From assembly GCA_022661535.1 (NCBI GenBank), contig JAKULF010000010.1, forward strand, positions 1 through 64,000: a DNA stretch of 64,000 nucleotides. The letters run 5' to 3'. Below, in pieces: positions 21,511-34,703 of the stretch. A program made the position numbers and the translations under genes. This DNA comes from Eutypa lata. Lineage: Eukaryota > Ascomycota > Sordariomycetes > Xylariales > Diatrypaceae. Positions within the stretch are counted from its first letter, which is position 1, and each line of letters begins with the position of its first letter. The notes under the pieces are model-generated. The model had not been told where the DNA came from, made no database searches, and worked only from the letters and a program-made list of their open reading frames with translations.

Positions 21511-24500
21511 TGTGCGAAAAAGAAATGTGAGACAAGACTCCCACAAAAATATATAATAAAACTTATAGATTATAGTAGGTTACCTAAGGTAGGTGGTAGG
21601 TAGTAGGATGTAGATAGTTGGTAGGTGACTGGTGATTGGGCGAGCTGGAATTTAGCTTTGGTGTTATAACGTGTCAACGTATGTAGATGGGTGGGTGGGT
21701 GGAATGTATCAGAGGTAGCTGAGTAGTATAACAGCACTAATGTCTCTTAACGTAGTATATGACGAATGACGAATAGGAGTATATGTACGTATGAAGTGTA
21801 AATGTATGAAGTAAATATAAATAAATAAGTATATGAAGTACGTAAGGAGGGTATCGTTCAATTGAACCGTATGAATATAACCAGGTGTTCTGACGTTTCT
21901 AAGCTTCGAACGTCGAACGTCGACGAACTTCGACCGTTGAACGTTGAACGTTCTACTCTAATTGATAGAGCTGAGAGGAGGGGGGGCCAACGGGGATAAG
22001 AAGAGAGGAGGGGCGTTCTTGTCGTCGTTTATGGGCGTCGGTTTGAATGTGGGCAGGTGGGGTACGACGTATCGTACAACGAAACACCCTGTACGTAGTA
22101 TGTATGTACTGTAAGAGGTACCTAACTAGTAGGTAGCTAACGTTAAGTGGACGTTCTGAAAGCTCCAGCTCGGGTAGGTCCAGTTATTAGCTAGCTGCTA
22201 GCTCCCCTGCTACAATACAGCTCTAATGGGTAAGTTCAGCTCTAAGTCTAAGCTCCAGCTCTATCTAGGTACCTTAAGGTAGTGTCTAGAGGTATAGCTC
22301 TAATAAGCTCTGAGCTTCAAAATCTCCTCGAGAGAGGGGAAGGGGAGGATTCTGCCCCAATGAGGAAAGTCTCGTCGGCGAATTAAATTCAGGGGTTGCT
22401 ACTTTATCTCAGTAGTACCTAGGTATGGTATGAGCCTCGTCTTTATTCTTCCCAGCCAAGGCGCGAAAAAAGAAGAAAGGAAGCGAATGTTGTACAATGG
22501 ATTGAATTTAATTAATCTGTTGCGTATCGCGTCTTATCTTAGGTAACGGAGCTTTTCAGAGACAAGACGGATTGAAAGTGGTTGATGAATAACGTTGCTG
22601 AGTAGTCGGAAAAGGGGGCTGACTTTATAACGCAATCCAAAAAAAAAAAAAGTTGATGCTTAGTCTAAGTCCACCTGGGCAGTCGCAATCTGGAAGTTTC
22701 CAAGTTAAGCCTGATTGACCTTCTCAGAATACCAGTGACATCGCTTTGTTAAGGGAACTCGAATGGTTGCTGACAGAAGGCTGTAGTTGTTGAACTGCTT
22801 GGTTGGGTAGGTAAGTAAGTACCTAGCCTCTAGGTAAAAGCGGACGCCGCGCTCTCTACCGCACGTATGGAGATAGATACGTTAGTAGTTGGTGTGGTTG
22901 GATGAGTTGATTTCGTGTATTTGAGATTCGGCCCAACGCGCACAACACGACAAAGATGAAGATGAGACAAAGGTATTAAAATAGAATTAAAAGAATGAAA
23001 GGTTGGTAAGTAGATAGGTATAGGTAGTCTTTAACGGGTTGAAATCCCAATCCAGATATATTGACGAATTATTTTCCTTTCTGGTCGGAAGGAATCGACG
23101 TAGTTAGGTAAGTATGGGTTAGTATATCTGCAGGATTAGAGATAATTAGGAAACCCCCCCGTCTAAACGGTTTTTTCTGTCTGCTTTATTGTTGTCTGTC
23201 TGACTGCCTATTCCTATCCAAACTTTTTTGCCTCATATGCCCAAACCAAAGAAAGAGGGAGGAAAGGAGGAAAAGGCAGAAGAGAGAAGAAAGAAAAAGT
23301 CGTACGAACCGTATGAACGAAACGAACCAACAGATCAATAGCTCTAGAATGTGACTCGGCCCTGATGGCTCGTGAAAAGGCTCATTCTTGGCCCTCCCAA
23401 AAGAAGCTTATTCAAGGGACATGCAACTTTAGGGCCAAGGATCGTTCAATATGGATGCATATGGATCGCCAAAGCGGATACCAATTGGGTAAAAGTGCCA
23501 GTAAGTGGCCCTGGTGGCCCCTGAGTTAAGAAGATCGCCAGGCACCGGACGAAGGGCTGGATCTTGACCCTGTTCCGCTTTCCGTTCCCCTGGATCCTTG
23601 CAATTACTGGGGTTAAACGGCGAACTACATAAGGTACTGACTGTGGTCATCCTATTCCCATGTGCAAAAAGAATTTAAAAAATTGCGATCCCGTCTTTTC
23701 GCTTAACGATTCGGTATATACCTACACAGGTAGGTAACTAGAGCAACTAACCTACATAGAGACAGTTACCGGTAGGGGGGCAAGGTAACGTAAGGTAGGT
23801 AAGGGAATGTCAGCGAACACTGATAGGTCGCTGGTCCAGCCAACGATTGGATGATAGATGATAGATGGGCAGAGTCCCTTTGTCAGCTTACAGGATGGCG
23901 AATGGTCTCTAGCCCTTTCTCCTCGTTGATCAAGAAAGGCTTCAAGGGGCTGAGAGGCAAAAGAGGAAGAACAAATAAGATCAGAATATTCACGGTGCTT
24001 TGCTTGGGCAACTTTACTCCTGAGACATCGGCGATTGCAATGTCTTCATATTACCGTACCGGCGTTTTCTCCGACTTGGCCAACCAGGGTGTGGGCGTTT
24101 TCTCATGTAGACCTAACTGTTCAAGCCCTGTCGATGTACACAAAACCGAGATACTGGATCAGCATTGACAAATTAAGAGAGGATTGGCCAACTCATATTC
24201 ACCATCGTGATGACTAAATTATGATCTAAATTGGGCGGTTCCGACTTACTCTGACGCTGAACTACATACATGACAATTTGGTCTCTCCAGTACCGGAGCA
24301 TCTCCAACGTTAGATTTCATGAAGAAGACCATTACCTTGCAACTATTATAGCAAGGTGCCGGTTCTATACTCTCGGCCCGACGCTATTTTGTTAGTGAGC
24401 CCCGGCTGGTCGGGTTGTCTCAAGTCAGTTCTTCATTACTACTAGTACGAAAACAGTCCGCCGCGGAAGACCAAGACCGGGTGAAACCTACAATTTCCGG

Positions 24501-26438
24501 GGATATCAAACGAGACGGGAGCCAAACATGGTCGCCAGCCTCGTCTTCGTAAACTTCCTTCGTTCATTTTTGAAATTTTCTTTTTCCCTAACATGGTAAA
24601 GGCACGTCGCTAGAGGAGCAAATGTCAGGTGATGTTCGCATATGCTGAAGCTCAGATCGAGATGTTGATGGTTATAGGTACCAAGGAAGTGTTGTGCATA
24701 TACGCGAGCCAAACGGTTTGAGACTACGATAGCTTAAAAGGACTACTAATGACACAAATGAAAGGGTAATGCTTGTAATGTCGCGACCATCTAAGCAGTT
24801 CCACCAGATAAAGTCCTTATGGCTGATTCTACGTCCGATTTGTAGTGTATTGAACATCATACGTACGTTACGTAGGTAATTGTCATTCTAGCTCTAGTTA
24901 TCTACAGCTTTTATGAGCCTCATTTCTGCAACAGCCCACCCAACCCAAATCTTGGGTAAATTGATTTTGATGACGATGGTCTGCGCTGAGAGCACAACCT
25001 GTCTCGTGCACTATGTACAATACCTACCTAACTAGACTATGGCCTGATCGGATTCAACTGCCGGATCGTACTTAAAATCTGTGAAGTTCCGGGCCCCCTG
25101 CCCTCCAAGCAACCAATATGCAGGGGATGAGAGGAAACTTTGGCCTTTTGGGTAACTAGTAACTCCATACGAAAATTATGTATGTACATTGCACCTATCG
25201 CAGGTGTTTCCAGGGCGGCGGGCTTAACTAGGCACCTAGTAACCATGTAAATACCGATCCACAAAGTGGGCAGCCGGGATAGCTTCCCAATGGACGTGAC
25301 CTCGGAGAGTTGAATATTGAATTGTTCTAGCTTGGTGTGCCGTGCTTGATAGACTTACCCAAGACGATATAGTTAAGCGGACTGTGGGGGATGAATGAAA
25401 GGAAGCTCTAACGTACTAGATTTAACAAATTGGATCAGACGAGACATCAAATAAGAAAGAGATGGTTATGTAGTTATTCGGTTCCTGGCCATTTACGTAT
25501 CTCCCCTGTACCCTGCGCGACACCATCTACACTAACCCGGAAAGCCTTCGGTCAGCCTCAATTGTCACTATGTATGATAGGATCTCGCGGGGTCTCTATA
25601 CCTTCATAGTACGTGTAGTAATGGATTAGTCAACTCTAGCAGAAAACGGTCGGATCCGGACGGACAGAAGAGCCCGAAGCACTTCCGAGATTATATACGG
25701 AGGACTTCTTGTTCTAGAGATTACCTGCCCGAGTTTATCAGTCTCTATGCGATATTCCTGCTCGAAACTTTACATGATGCTGGGTGAAGTTGATGGCAGA
25801 ATATGTGAACCGGGAGGGCAATGCCACCACCACCATGGTCTAGTTAGGTGTGATTTCAACAGATGATAGGATTTCACTGCTTTTTTAGCCCCGCCGGGGA
25901 GGCTGATGACCTCAATCTGCTCTTATAACCAAGAAGCAAAAGCTTGGGCTTAATCGTCATAGGCCATGTATTTCAATCAATCGTGAATCCATTCTAGTCG
26001 CACGGAGAAAAGTTTGATGCTTCAATTGATTAGACAAAGCTAGTAACTAGTTCAGACCGCTTCACGATAACTAAGTTACTACAATATACTATAAAACCCC
26101 ATCTTGTATCACACTCGCGCTTGAACATGACCTTTATAAAAAGGGGTATGTGGACATTCCTATCCGAATGCTATGTATATAGTCTACTATCAATACACGT
26201 GGTTTTTGTTCATTTATACAGCCCCTCCCCCGACATACGTAGTTAGATCGTCCGTAGATCGACCGTCAGATAGACCTCATTCATGCCGAGTCCAAATCGA
26301 TCCGAACCGATCCGAACCAACCATACGCATCGCATCACATCCCATCCCATCGCACCATATCACATCACACTGCATAGGTAAGTATACGTAGTTGCGCGTA
26401 GTTCCTTACTCACGCTTACCCATTCACTCACTCATACA
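21511..26438. other. Long gene-poor region, about 4.9 kb
   Basis: No coding gene is supportable over nearly 5 kb between the URC4 start and the OXA1 stop. Open frames are short, lack splice logic and match no family. The left 1.5 kb is rich in short GGTAGGTA-like words and holds the palindrome TACCTAGGTA at 22416-22425. Runs of AAAGAAGAAAGG-type purine tracts lie near 22468-22480 and 23255-23300. An AACGTCGAACGTCGACGAAC-like cluster of ACGT/TCGA words lies at 21905-21950. The region may hold long URC4 leader sequence, non-coding RNA or decayed genes. Confidence 0.5.
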
Positions 26439-28279
26439 CTACGGATTCTTCTTCTGCGAGCGTCTCCTCCTCGCATCCTCCATGCGCCTCCACGCCTTCT
26501 CCTTCTCCTCAGCGGCGCGCCTAGCCTCGTAGTCCTGGGCCTTCTCCCAGGCCTTCTTCTGGTCGTCCTGGCCTAGGGACTGCCGGACACCCTTCGTGAT
26601 ATTCTTCACGATGCCGCCGTCGCCGTCTTTCCCTTCCTCGCCGCCGCCGGGGCGTAGGTTGGGTGCCTGGTAGGTGATCCCTCTTGGGGAAGACGAAGAT
26701 GGAAGGGCGGGCATCTGGGCCCAGCGTCGGATGGCCGGATTGAGGGTCGCCGTGGTCTGGACGACGGTCGTCGCCGTGAGGCAGATGAAGAACCATTGCA
26801 GACCGGCGGGGATCCAGGCCGTGGAGAGGAAGATGACCGGGGGGAAGATGTACATCATGGATTTCATCATGGCGGCTTGGGTGGGGTTCTGGTTCAAGTT
26901 GGCTTTTTGGTTTTGCTGTTTGATTTGTGTCAGTAATTATATATATGCTCGAAAAGTAAAAGTGAAACTCAAAGTAGCAAGTAAACGAGCAAGCAAACAA
27001 GCAAGTAGTCAAACATACCTTAAACATCAGCACGCCCATGACCACATTAGCAATGGGCAGGATATAAAACGGATCATGAATAGTCAAGTCCGTGAACCAC
27101 GCAAAGCCACCCGTCTCGAGACTAGGCACCGGGAGGGCGGACATGCCCCTCATGAGGCGGAACATGCCGAAGGAGAAAGGTACGGTCAGGAAGGGCACGG
27201 GCATCCACCAGTAGTTGATGCCGGCCTTGGAAGTGACGGCCTTCATCCTCTGGCGGGCCTGCATCATGGCGGGCTGGTCCCGGGTGCGGTACGCCGCCAT
27301 CTTGAAGTCCTCGGCGGCCTGCTGGTACTCGGGGTTCTTCTGGGCTGCCTGCAGGAGGGCTGAGGACCGCGTCGCTTTGAGCGTGGGCACGAACATGACG
27401 GCGCGGTAGAGGGCCGCCACCGCGAGGAGGGTGCCCCACCACGGCAGCCCCGTGTACACGTAGATGTGCTCGAGGAGCCACTCGCAGGATGCGGTCGGAC
27501 CCCATCCGAAATCGAGACCGAGACTCTTGAGGTAGCCGATCTGCTCCGGGATGTCGAGGATCGATGTGAAGTCGAGGTTATCTAGAGAGGTAGAGGTGGA
27601 ATCGAGTGTAGTTTCCGTCGAGGGCGAGGGGGAGACGGGTTCGACGCCGGTAGAGGTGGAGGAGGTTGAGGGGATATCGGGAGAAGCTGCTGAAGGGGTC
27701 GTCGGGGCGGCGGCTTCTAGTCCTGAAGGTGGAGGAGATGGAGTTGTTGCCACAGATTCTATGGGGATTTCGCCGGAAGGGTTCTTCGAGCCGAAAGGCC
27801 ATAGAGATAGATTTCGAGAAGCTCCGGCGCGGTTGGCGAAGACAGTCGTAGAAGCTCCTCCCCCAACAGCACTAACACCAGCTCTTAATGAGGCAAGAGA
27901 TGATCCATGGGCGCCAATTGAACCTAATCGTGGTGCTCCCCGTATTATTGGCGCATTTCGACTCTGACTGGACAATTGGGAGAATTGCCGGGGTGGGTTG
28001 TGTGATAGTCGAGGAAGCTAGAATAAGAAAAGAAACAAAGGTCAGCATTATAGTTATTATTATTGTCATCGTCTTCATAATCGTGGCTATGCTATGCAGG
28101 TATGTATCACTTCCATAGCCATTGTCATCATAGGTTTTAGTTGGACTCTTGGGGGGAACATTTTAATGATGATGCGCCAAGGGGAGGATTCGATAAAGAA
28201 CGGACATAATCACCTTTGTACTATGCCGCAGCGCAGAGGCTGGACTTATCCGACTTGATATTCCCCTACTCGGCAACAT
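26439..28279 (-). CDS. OXA1: Mitochondrial inner-membrane insertase Oxa1
   Basis: Exons 28279-28214, 28017-27019 and 26915-26439 splice in phase to 513 residues. The first exon encodes MLPSRG and is needed for a start: the exon-2 frame has no ATG before the mature domain. The N-terminus is Arg/Ser-rich (RQFSQL) as a mitochondrial presequence, followed by a Ser/Thr/Pro linker. The YidC/Oxa1 core follows: YTGLPWWGTLLAVAALYRAV, MKAVTSKAGINYWWMPVPFL, GGFAWFTDLTIHDPFYILP and, after intron 2, MMKSMMYIFPPVIFLSTAWI. The C-terminus is a basic coiled tail (RRAAEEKEKAWRRMEDARRR) expected to bind mitoribosomes. Oxa1 inserts mitochondrially encoded subunits into the inner membrane. The first intron's donor is GTGATT, weaker than the others in the window. 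MIM1, another mitochondrial biogenesis gene, lies immediately upstream on the same strand. Confidence 0.95.
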
Positions 28280-29003
28280 GACTGTGTGTGGTTATAGTTG
28301 TCACCCCTTCTACCGGAGTCTCCTTACTCTAATTCAAAGACTTAAGGTCCCGTTCCATATGTCGTATGTAGGTAATTTTTTGATGTGGGTCGTTATCGCC
28401 GGGGCTTATCGGTCCGTTCTCCGTTGTCTTCAGCCCTTAGGTAACCTAGTCACCTCTAACAACCCGTACCCTCAGTGTAATATCATACATATCTATTCAA
28501 GTTTGATTGAAACGGTATAGCTATTGGCTTATGAGGCCTTAGAAGTTAACTATGTGTATCCCCTTTGAATATAAAATCAGCTGTTACTACGAGGAATCAA
28601 CCTTGCACGTCTCATTTCAACTCTGAGCATGCTTATACTGAAGTGACCTATTGAATTGTATATACATTCCTGCATAAGCCTTTTATATCGTGATAGGAGC
28701 TCTTCACAATCCCTCATATGTATAAACATAAAGCTAGTCCCTTCTGGGAAATAGAAAATTCCTTTTGACTGTATATACAAAGGAACCTTCCCTTCCCTTC
28801 CCTTTCATGATCTATCCGAGTTCTCCCAACCCTCTCTTTAAATGCTCGAGCTTGCAAATCTAGTTGCGCCTATAAGTAGCGTGTGTATCTTGCGGCAAAG
28901 ATGTAAACCATGTGAACTCCATAGCAATTACGTTTTGTCAATGCGTGTATCATATATATTTTGTTGTTGTTTATCTACAACACTTCCGCTGACAATCATG
29001 TAG
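28280..29003. other. OXA1 promoter and MIM1 3' flank
   Basis: No gene seen. A CTTCCCTTCCCTTCCCTTTC pyrimidine run lies at about 28787-28806. Confidence 0.5.
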
Positions 29004-29446
29004 TCACTCGAGGCTTGTAAGATCATCGAGGGTCGCTCTTGACTTGGGTCTTTCTCGGATCTCGATTCCAGGGCCGATAGGATGTGCTCTCCGCCTCGTC
29101 AACGGGAATACCTTGGGAAGCATGTCAGATATTTACTGTATAGAGCATATCAGATGTGTGCCAACTTATAACTTACCCTTGTGCCTCCCCAGCCTAACCT
29201 GAATGCTGCCTCGTGGGCAAATAGCTCACCAAATCCCAACATCATGCCGTTGATGAACGGCAATACTAAGTTGATGGCGGTACCCCGGATCAGCGACCAC
29301 ATGGTAGGTGGCTTGTAAAGGACGATAGGCGATGACGAATTCGGAGACGACGACAAAACATCTTCACCAGCTGAGTACTGTTCGCTATCGGAGTGCATCG
29401 TGATGCCAGATTCAGCTAGCGGGTGCGTTGGCTCGTGGGAAGACAT
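29004..29446 (-). CDS. MIM1: Mitochondrial outer-membrane import protein Mim1 (Tom13)
   Basis: Exons 29446-29177 and 29111-29004 join in phase (GTAAGT donor, CCAAG acceptor) to 125 residues. An acidic, Ser-rich N-terminus leads to the single conserved membrane helix, TMWSLIRGTAINLVLPFING, followed by MMLGFGELFAHEAAFRLGW, the hallmark of fungal Mim1. The helix carries the Gly-rich face used for oligomerisation. The basic C-terminal tail ends in ATLDDLTSLE. Mim1 helps insert helical outer-membrane proteins such as Tom20, Tom70 and small Tom subunits. Upstream ATG-less open frame was excluded; the chosen ATG gives the family-typical length. Confidence 0.93.
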
Positions 29447-30170
29447 CGTGGCTGATATGGAGAGTGGAGGTGTCGGCGGGATGCTGAATGGTTGTCGCAA
29501 GTAGAATGCGATTATGATGAAGCTCGTTATATCTCGAAGAAGAGGTAGGCAGATAAGTAAATACAGTTGAGGGTGCTAGTCAAGCATCGTGCAATCACGA
29601 GAGGTACCAAATGTTGTGGAGAATGACGATGTCGCTTGATATTTTAACTACGAAGTACCTGCTGTAACTAGGTTACCTGTTTTGGGAGCTACGATCAACC
29701 TGGGGGTCTTAAGAAGCTATTTGATACATTACATACATATCTGATATCGTGCATATGAATGCATCTATAGGTACGATCTCTAAGTATATCTAATTAAGCC
29801 ATATAACGCGGGGTTAGTAACAAAATGCCCCGCCACAGCGTAACTAAAGTACCTTTGTATGTATGTATGTACAAGTGGGGTTTCCGGGAGAGCTTGACGT
29901 CGTTAGAGCTGCCGCCTGTTTGCTCCCTGCTCTCCTTAGCAATCAATCAGCCTTAAGCCTTGGGGTACCAGTGGCATCATCAGCTTTCCTCTTCTTTACT
30001 GTACTTTCAACCTGATTGATTCTTCTGTCTCACAGAATCTCAGTCGTTCACCGTATCCTCTGTTGAATCTTATATTCTCTACCTTTATCAACCCCACTCT
30101 CCGCCCCTCTTCTCTCGTTCTAGACAGAGAACCATTCAATCCATCAAGTCGTCACTTTCACTCCACCACC
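29447..30170. promoter_or_regulatory. Divergent promoter region, MIM1 and UBX/p47
   Basis: About 720 bp between two divergently transcribed start codons. It contains a GTATGTATGTATGTA microsatellite at about 29857-29871 and pyrimidine-rich sequence (TTCCTCTTCTTTACTG, CTCTTCTCTCGTTC) shortly before the UBX start at 30171, a common fungal core-promoter feature. Confidence 0.55.
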
Positions 30171-31687
30171 ATGGCGAACACCAATCCCATCTCCGATGAG
30201 CTTGTCGCCAACTTGGCAGCTCTCACCAACTTGAACGAAAGCAGAGTATGTGACATCCTCACCTTCCTTTATACTTACGTACCATTTCAGCTGACACGCA
30301 TTCGCATAGTGCAAAGAATACTTGACAGCCACCAACGGCGACCTCGAAGCAGCCGCCCAAGCCTATTTCGCCGACGCTGAAGAGGAAGAAGCTCAAGCGA
30401 CAGCTCCTTCTACCGCCACCGCCGCCGCTGCCGCTGGCAGTAGCAGCTCTCAGTCCGTACCAGACAACTACACCGGTCCGCGAACTCTCGATGGTCGACC
30501 AGCCCCTCAGGCGATTCCCACCACTTCTTCTTCTCGTTCCGCCGCCAAGAAGCCCCAGAAGAAAACTGGTCTCGCTACTCTAAGCTCAATAGGTGGAGGT
30601 CACGCTCACGACGACGACGACGAGGATGACGATGATGACTTCGATCCTCGTGATCCCAGAAATACCTATGCTGGTGGCGAAAAGAGCGGTCTTGCCGTTC
30701 AGGATCCTTCTCAACGATCTGATCCTAAGAAGCTGCTGAATGATATTCTGGCGAAAGCCCGAAGGTAAGCAGTTAACCCGCCCCTTTCCAGCATAACCTA
30801 CTCTTCTTCCTCCCTAGACATAAACTGCAACTCGTGCTAATGGGCCATCACTCTACAGCAATGCGGCGCGCCCCGACTCAGAATCTCCTGGCCCGTCAAG
30901 AGCCAGTCCTGGCGCATTTCGTGGCTCCGGTCAGACCTTAGGCGGTGAGGGAACAGATAGCCGCATGATTCCCGATCCCGACGCACCTCCCGCGGGTTCC
31001 AGCACCGCCGGCAGCAGCAGTCATAATAACCGCTCCCAGAACGAGCAGGTCCAGGAGCGAACGTTGCATCTCTGGCAAGACGGTTTCAGCATCGACGATG
31101 GAGAGCTACGACGATTCGACGACCCGGCCAATGCCGACGCTCTGCGCATGATCCAACAGGGTCGCGCCCCGGTACATCTGATGAACGTCCGTTTCGATGA
31201 ACCCCTCGATGTCAAGTTGCAGCAGCATGCTGAAAACTGGCACCCGCTTCCTAAGGTCTACAAGCCGTTCGGCGGCGAGGGTCGTCGTCTGGGTAGTCCC
31301 GTACCGGGAGACTCATCCGCATCTGCATCGACGACGACTACGACATTGCCGACTACTACGCTATCAACGTCGAGCACTTCTGCTGCCACTGCCACGCCTT
31401 CTGCCGGATCAGCCCCGCCAACCGTCGACGAGTCCCAGCCTACCGTGTCCATTCGCATTCAGATGCCCGATGGAGCGCGCCTACCCGCTCGTTTTAACAC
31501 AACGCAGACGGTCGGTGATATCTACGACTTCATCGCGAGAGCATCGCCCGAGTTGAGATCCGGAGCCGGAACGTGGGTTCTAGCCACTACGTTCCCGAAC
31601 AAGGATCATACGGACAAGTCGCTGGTCCTGGGTGATCTGGCGGAATTCAAGAAGGGCGGTACTGCTGTGGTTAAGAGAAGCACTTAG
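30171..31687 (+). CDS. SHP1: UBX-domain Cdc48 adaptor, p47/Shp1 family
   Basis: Exons 30171-30245, 30310-30764 and 30859-31687 splice in phase to 452 residues. Domains in order: an N-terminal UBA-like segment split by intron 1 (ELVANLAALTNLNESR then CKEYLTATNGDLEAAAQAYF), an Ala/Ser and Asp-rich linker with an acidic run, the SEP domain (LHLWQDGFSIDDGELRRFDD, then VRFDEPLDVKLQQH), a Ser/Thr linker, and a C-terminal UBX domain (VSIRIQMPDGARLPARFN, NKDHTDKSLVLGDL). The order UBA-SEP-UBX is diagnostic of p47/Shp1. These proteins link Cdc48/p97 to ubiquitylated or Golgi/ER membrane substrates and regulate PP1. The reading frame, domain order and length all match, so the assignment is strong. Confidence 0.95.
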
Positions 31688-33878
31688 TTGTTGGGGCTCG
31701 ATTGATAGATGTGGATGGATAGGTAATGAAAGTCGGTTATCGTATCGTATTGTATCATATGACGAGTGGAGATGAGGGGATGCCAGTGATGCTATTTTAC
31801 ATTGTGTGGCTGGTATCTTCGATCCAGACACTCGTACTATTCGATGGATGGATGGATGGATGGTATTCATGCATAGACGAACAGACCCAAAAAATGGAAT
31901 CTGAGCTAATGGCGGGCGATACGGATATCTGATGAACGGCTCTTAGTGTCTATCGTTGGGATGGTGAGCTCCTGACACGTCGGTCGGTCAATCGTACGCT
32001 AGTTAGAGTAGAGAAATCTGAGCTGGAATAATTCTAGAGTTCGCTGGTTAGAGGAAGGGTATAAGTTATGATACATATGTGATGTTTGTTCTACGAATGT
32101 TCCGGTCCAGTTTCACGGTGCCCTACATGATGACGGTTCGGTATACATCACAAATTTTATGAGAAAGGTCGGTTTAAGGGGCTCTTGGTATCTGTTATAT
32201 CACACACAACTATTCGATCAACACCTACATCTCTCTCCCTATCTCTAAGCACTCGACACCACCACGCCCATCCGCCAGTCAGTCCCCTTCTCAAACTCAT
32301 CCAGCCCATCCAACACAAAACACATCTAACACCCATCTCAGCGCTACTGGCGCTCAGTTCAGACTTATTCTTAACAGCAACCCAAACCGCCGCATACGCG
32401 CAGTGTGCCGACTCCAAGGGAGGCATCCACTCATCAAGGTTCTTGTCACCCTTCTCGCTGTCGAGTGAGCTCATCACGGCCCATAGTTAGCTGCGGAGAC
32501 GAGTTCCAGTCGTTAGCGAATGCTTCTCGCTCGGTTATCATCTAGGTTTGCGCTCCGGACTGTGGCAAAGGTGGGGTTGATCGTGATGTACAGTGTGTAG
32601 GAGACAGGTACAGGGGGTACCAAAAAAGAAGAGAGGAAGAAAGAAAGCCCTCAGGTAGATAGATAAGTAGTCTAGACAGAAATAAAAACAAGAAAAGAAT
32701 TCCCCTTTTCAAACCCACCAAAAACCCCAAGCTCAATCCCTCAGGTGGTATTCCACGCCATCACACATCATTTGCCGGAAACTACTTCCCATTCTTAGCC
32801 ACACAATCGCCGGGTAGCTGCGCCATGCCTTACATGTCCCGCCACATTACCCACTCCCAGGTGTCGCACTCGCCGAGCACTTGGTGCTACCTAGGTAGGG
32901 CGGGAATTAGGTCTCATCGTAGTAACTCCGTGGTTTTTAGGGTTATTAAGAGCGTAAGCGTTTCGGAGGCGGTGGGGATGATGGACTGTTATCCGCAGCG
33001 GGGGAGTTTGGTATTGTTATTATTAGTGAGTTGCAAGAGGGTGGGGGTAGGCAGATACATAACGGGGGGGGGTGAGTCAGGTCAAGGGATGACAAACAAC
33101 GGTACGCTGAGGCAGAGGCGACGCGATCCGGTCCAAGGCAGGCGCAACTTCGAGAACTACCAGAGCTCCGGAGAGGAAGCCAATGAGGTTGGGCAAAAAA
33201 CTACATGGTAATAACAATAGATATTTCTTAAGCGATTTGGGAGACACAGCTACCGGTAAATATCACAGGCAAGATAAGAATGTCTCTGGCCGTCGTGGTG
33301 AACGGGACAGTCTTATAACTTCTCTCCTGACTACCCAGATACCCACCGACGACCCCTTATGGTCGTGTTCACAATATCAGTAGAACAAGGGGTAACACTA
33401 ACAGCTAGTTCGGGTCCCCGGGATCTATTTTCATCATAAGTGGATAGGAATGTCTTCAAGGGTAAAATTCCTCAGTTAAGAAGGTCATGGTAATCTGATC
33501 TCGATACGACACTTAAGGTTGCACCTGTCTACTTCTAAACGGCTACATGTAATTGGTTGGCATAACTTGTCAGCTCTGTGACAAATGCATCTAAGTGAGG
33601 TTATCCACACAAAGAAGTAAGACTGTCTAGTCCGCCAATCACAGCCAGCTAAACCTCTAACTCTTGTGTTACCCGTCTAAGCCCAATATCCAACTCAATT
33701 GGAGATGGGGGTGATGAATCTGGGCCTGGTGCTATGGGAGATCCATACTTTTGGGATGTTTTATAACTTACGTTCATCGCAATTTAAAGACGGGCATCAA
33801 CAGCAGTCTGTCTGACTATCTTTTCATTCCGTTATCAAATCCAGGCTACTCCCAAATTCATAGACGGCATACATAGTA
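31688..33878. other. Gene-poor region, about 2.2 kb
   Basis: No gene recognised. A GATGGATGGATGGATGG tract lies at about 31842-31863 and the palindrome TACCTAGGTA at 32888-32897. Several 60-130-codon open frames on both strands overlap one another and have low-complexity composition; I do not call them. Confidence 0.5.
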
Positions 33879-34671
33879 ATGTATAATATCACATCACTCA
33901 CCACAGGGACGCCGGCTACCCCGAAGGATACAACTCAGGTCTGCCAATCCTTGAATGTGGATGACCATTCGACCGTCCAGCGTCTAGGACCAGGACCCGA
34001 GATCGTTTTTGAGAACACAATCAGCTCGATGGTACGTAGGCTTACAACTTTGGTCTATTAGGTATATGTATCTCTAACCTTTGACTCAAGGATTTCGATA
34101 GAGACATCAAAATCCTAACGGCTAGCGACGCATGGATTTTGGCAACGGCGCTTCTAGATACTCAGTGCCACGTGGGGAACTGGGTCTCTCGTCGGTTAGT
34201 GCAGCGTCTTGGGAAACTATCCTCGATCTCCACCGAGTTTATCCCCCCTGAAGTTGTCGAAGCGAGCGGAAGACCAATCAGCCCTTGTGGCGTGATCGAA
34301 CTCGAGTGGAAATGGCATCCTAAAGGAACCCGAAACCATTTATGCCAGTTCTACGTCTTTCCTCCTGAGTCTGATTATCTAGACGTGGTGTTTGGCGTCG
34401 AGTATATCGAATCTGAGAGGCTCATTCAGGTGAACGAGTTAGCTTTTTTAACCCTCGTGGAACACAAGAAGTCGAAGAAAAGTAAGTCGGCTCTTTTCTT
34501 CCAGTCTTAGGTGTCGTCTTTGCGTCAATATTCTTACATACACTAGGGGACAAAGCCGCGATTGACCAGGCTAAAGAGAGGCAGAAGAAGGAAAAGGCGA
34601 CTCTAGAGGAACGAAAGAGGCAGCAACAGCAGCAAAAAGAATCCAAGGGGGATGGCAGCAAGGGGCAATAA
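33879..34671 (+). CDS. Retropepsin-like protein with basic coiled C-terminus
   Basis: Exons 33879-34031, 34091-34481 and 34547-34671 join in phase (GTACGT and GTAAGT donors) to 222 residues. The centre reads LATALLDTQCHVGNWVSRRLVQRLG, shown here as the pieces LATALLDTQCHVGNW and VSRRLVQRLG. This resembles the active-site strand and following helix of retropepsin-type aspartic proteases seen in fungal and retroelement proteins. The catalytic triplet is DTQ rather than DTG/DSG, so protease activity is doubtful. A VVFGVEYIES strand later fits the second half of the fold. The C-terminus is Lys/Glu/Gln-rich (KERQKKEKATLEERKRQQQ), predicted coiled coil and disordered. It is not part of a retroelement here. 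Its stop lies 32 bp from that of the convergent DUF6594 gene. Confidence 0.7.
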
Positions 34672-34703
34672 GGAGGCAGTTAAAGCAGCATTATAGTGTC
34701 ATG

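Noticed and set aside
23429..23650. 73-codon minus-strand frame in the URC4-OXA1 spacer
   Set aside because: It has a proper ATG but no homology I recognise, no splice partner and no coding bias.
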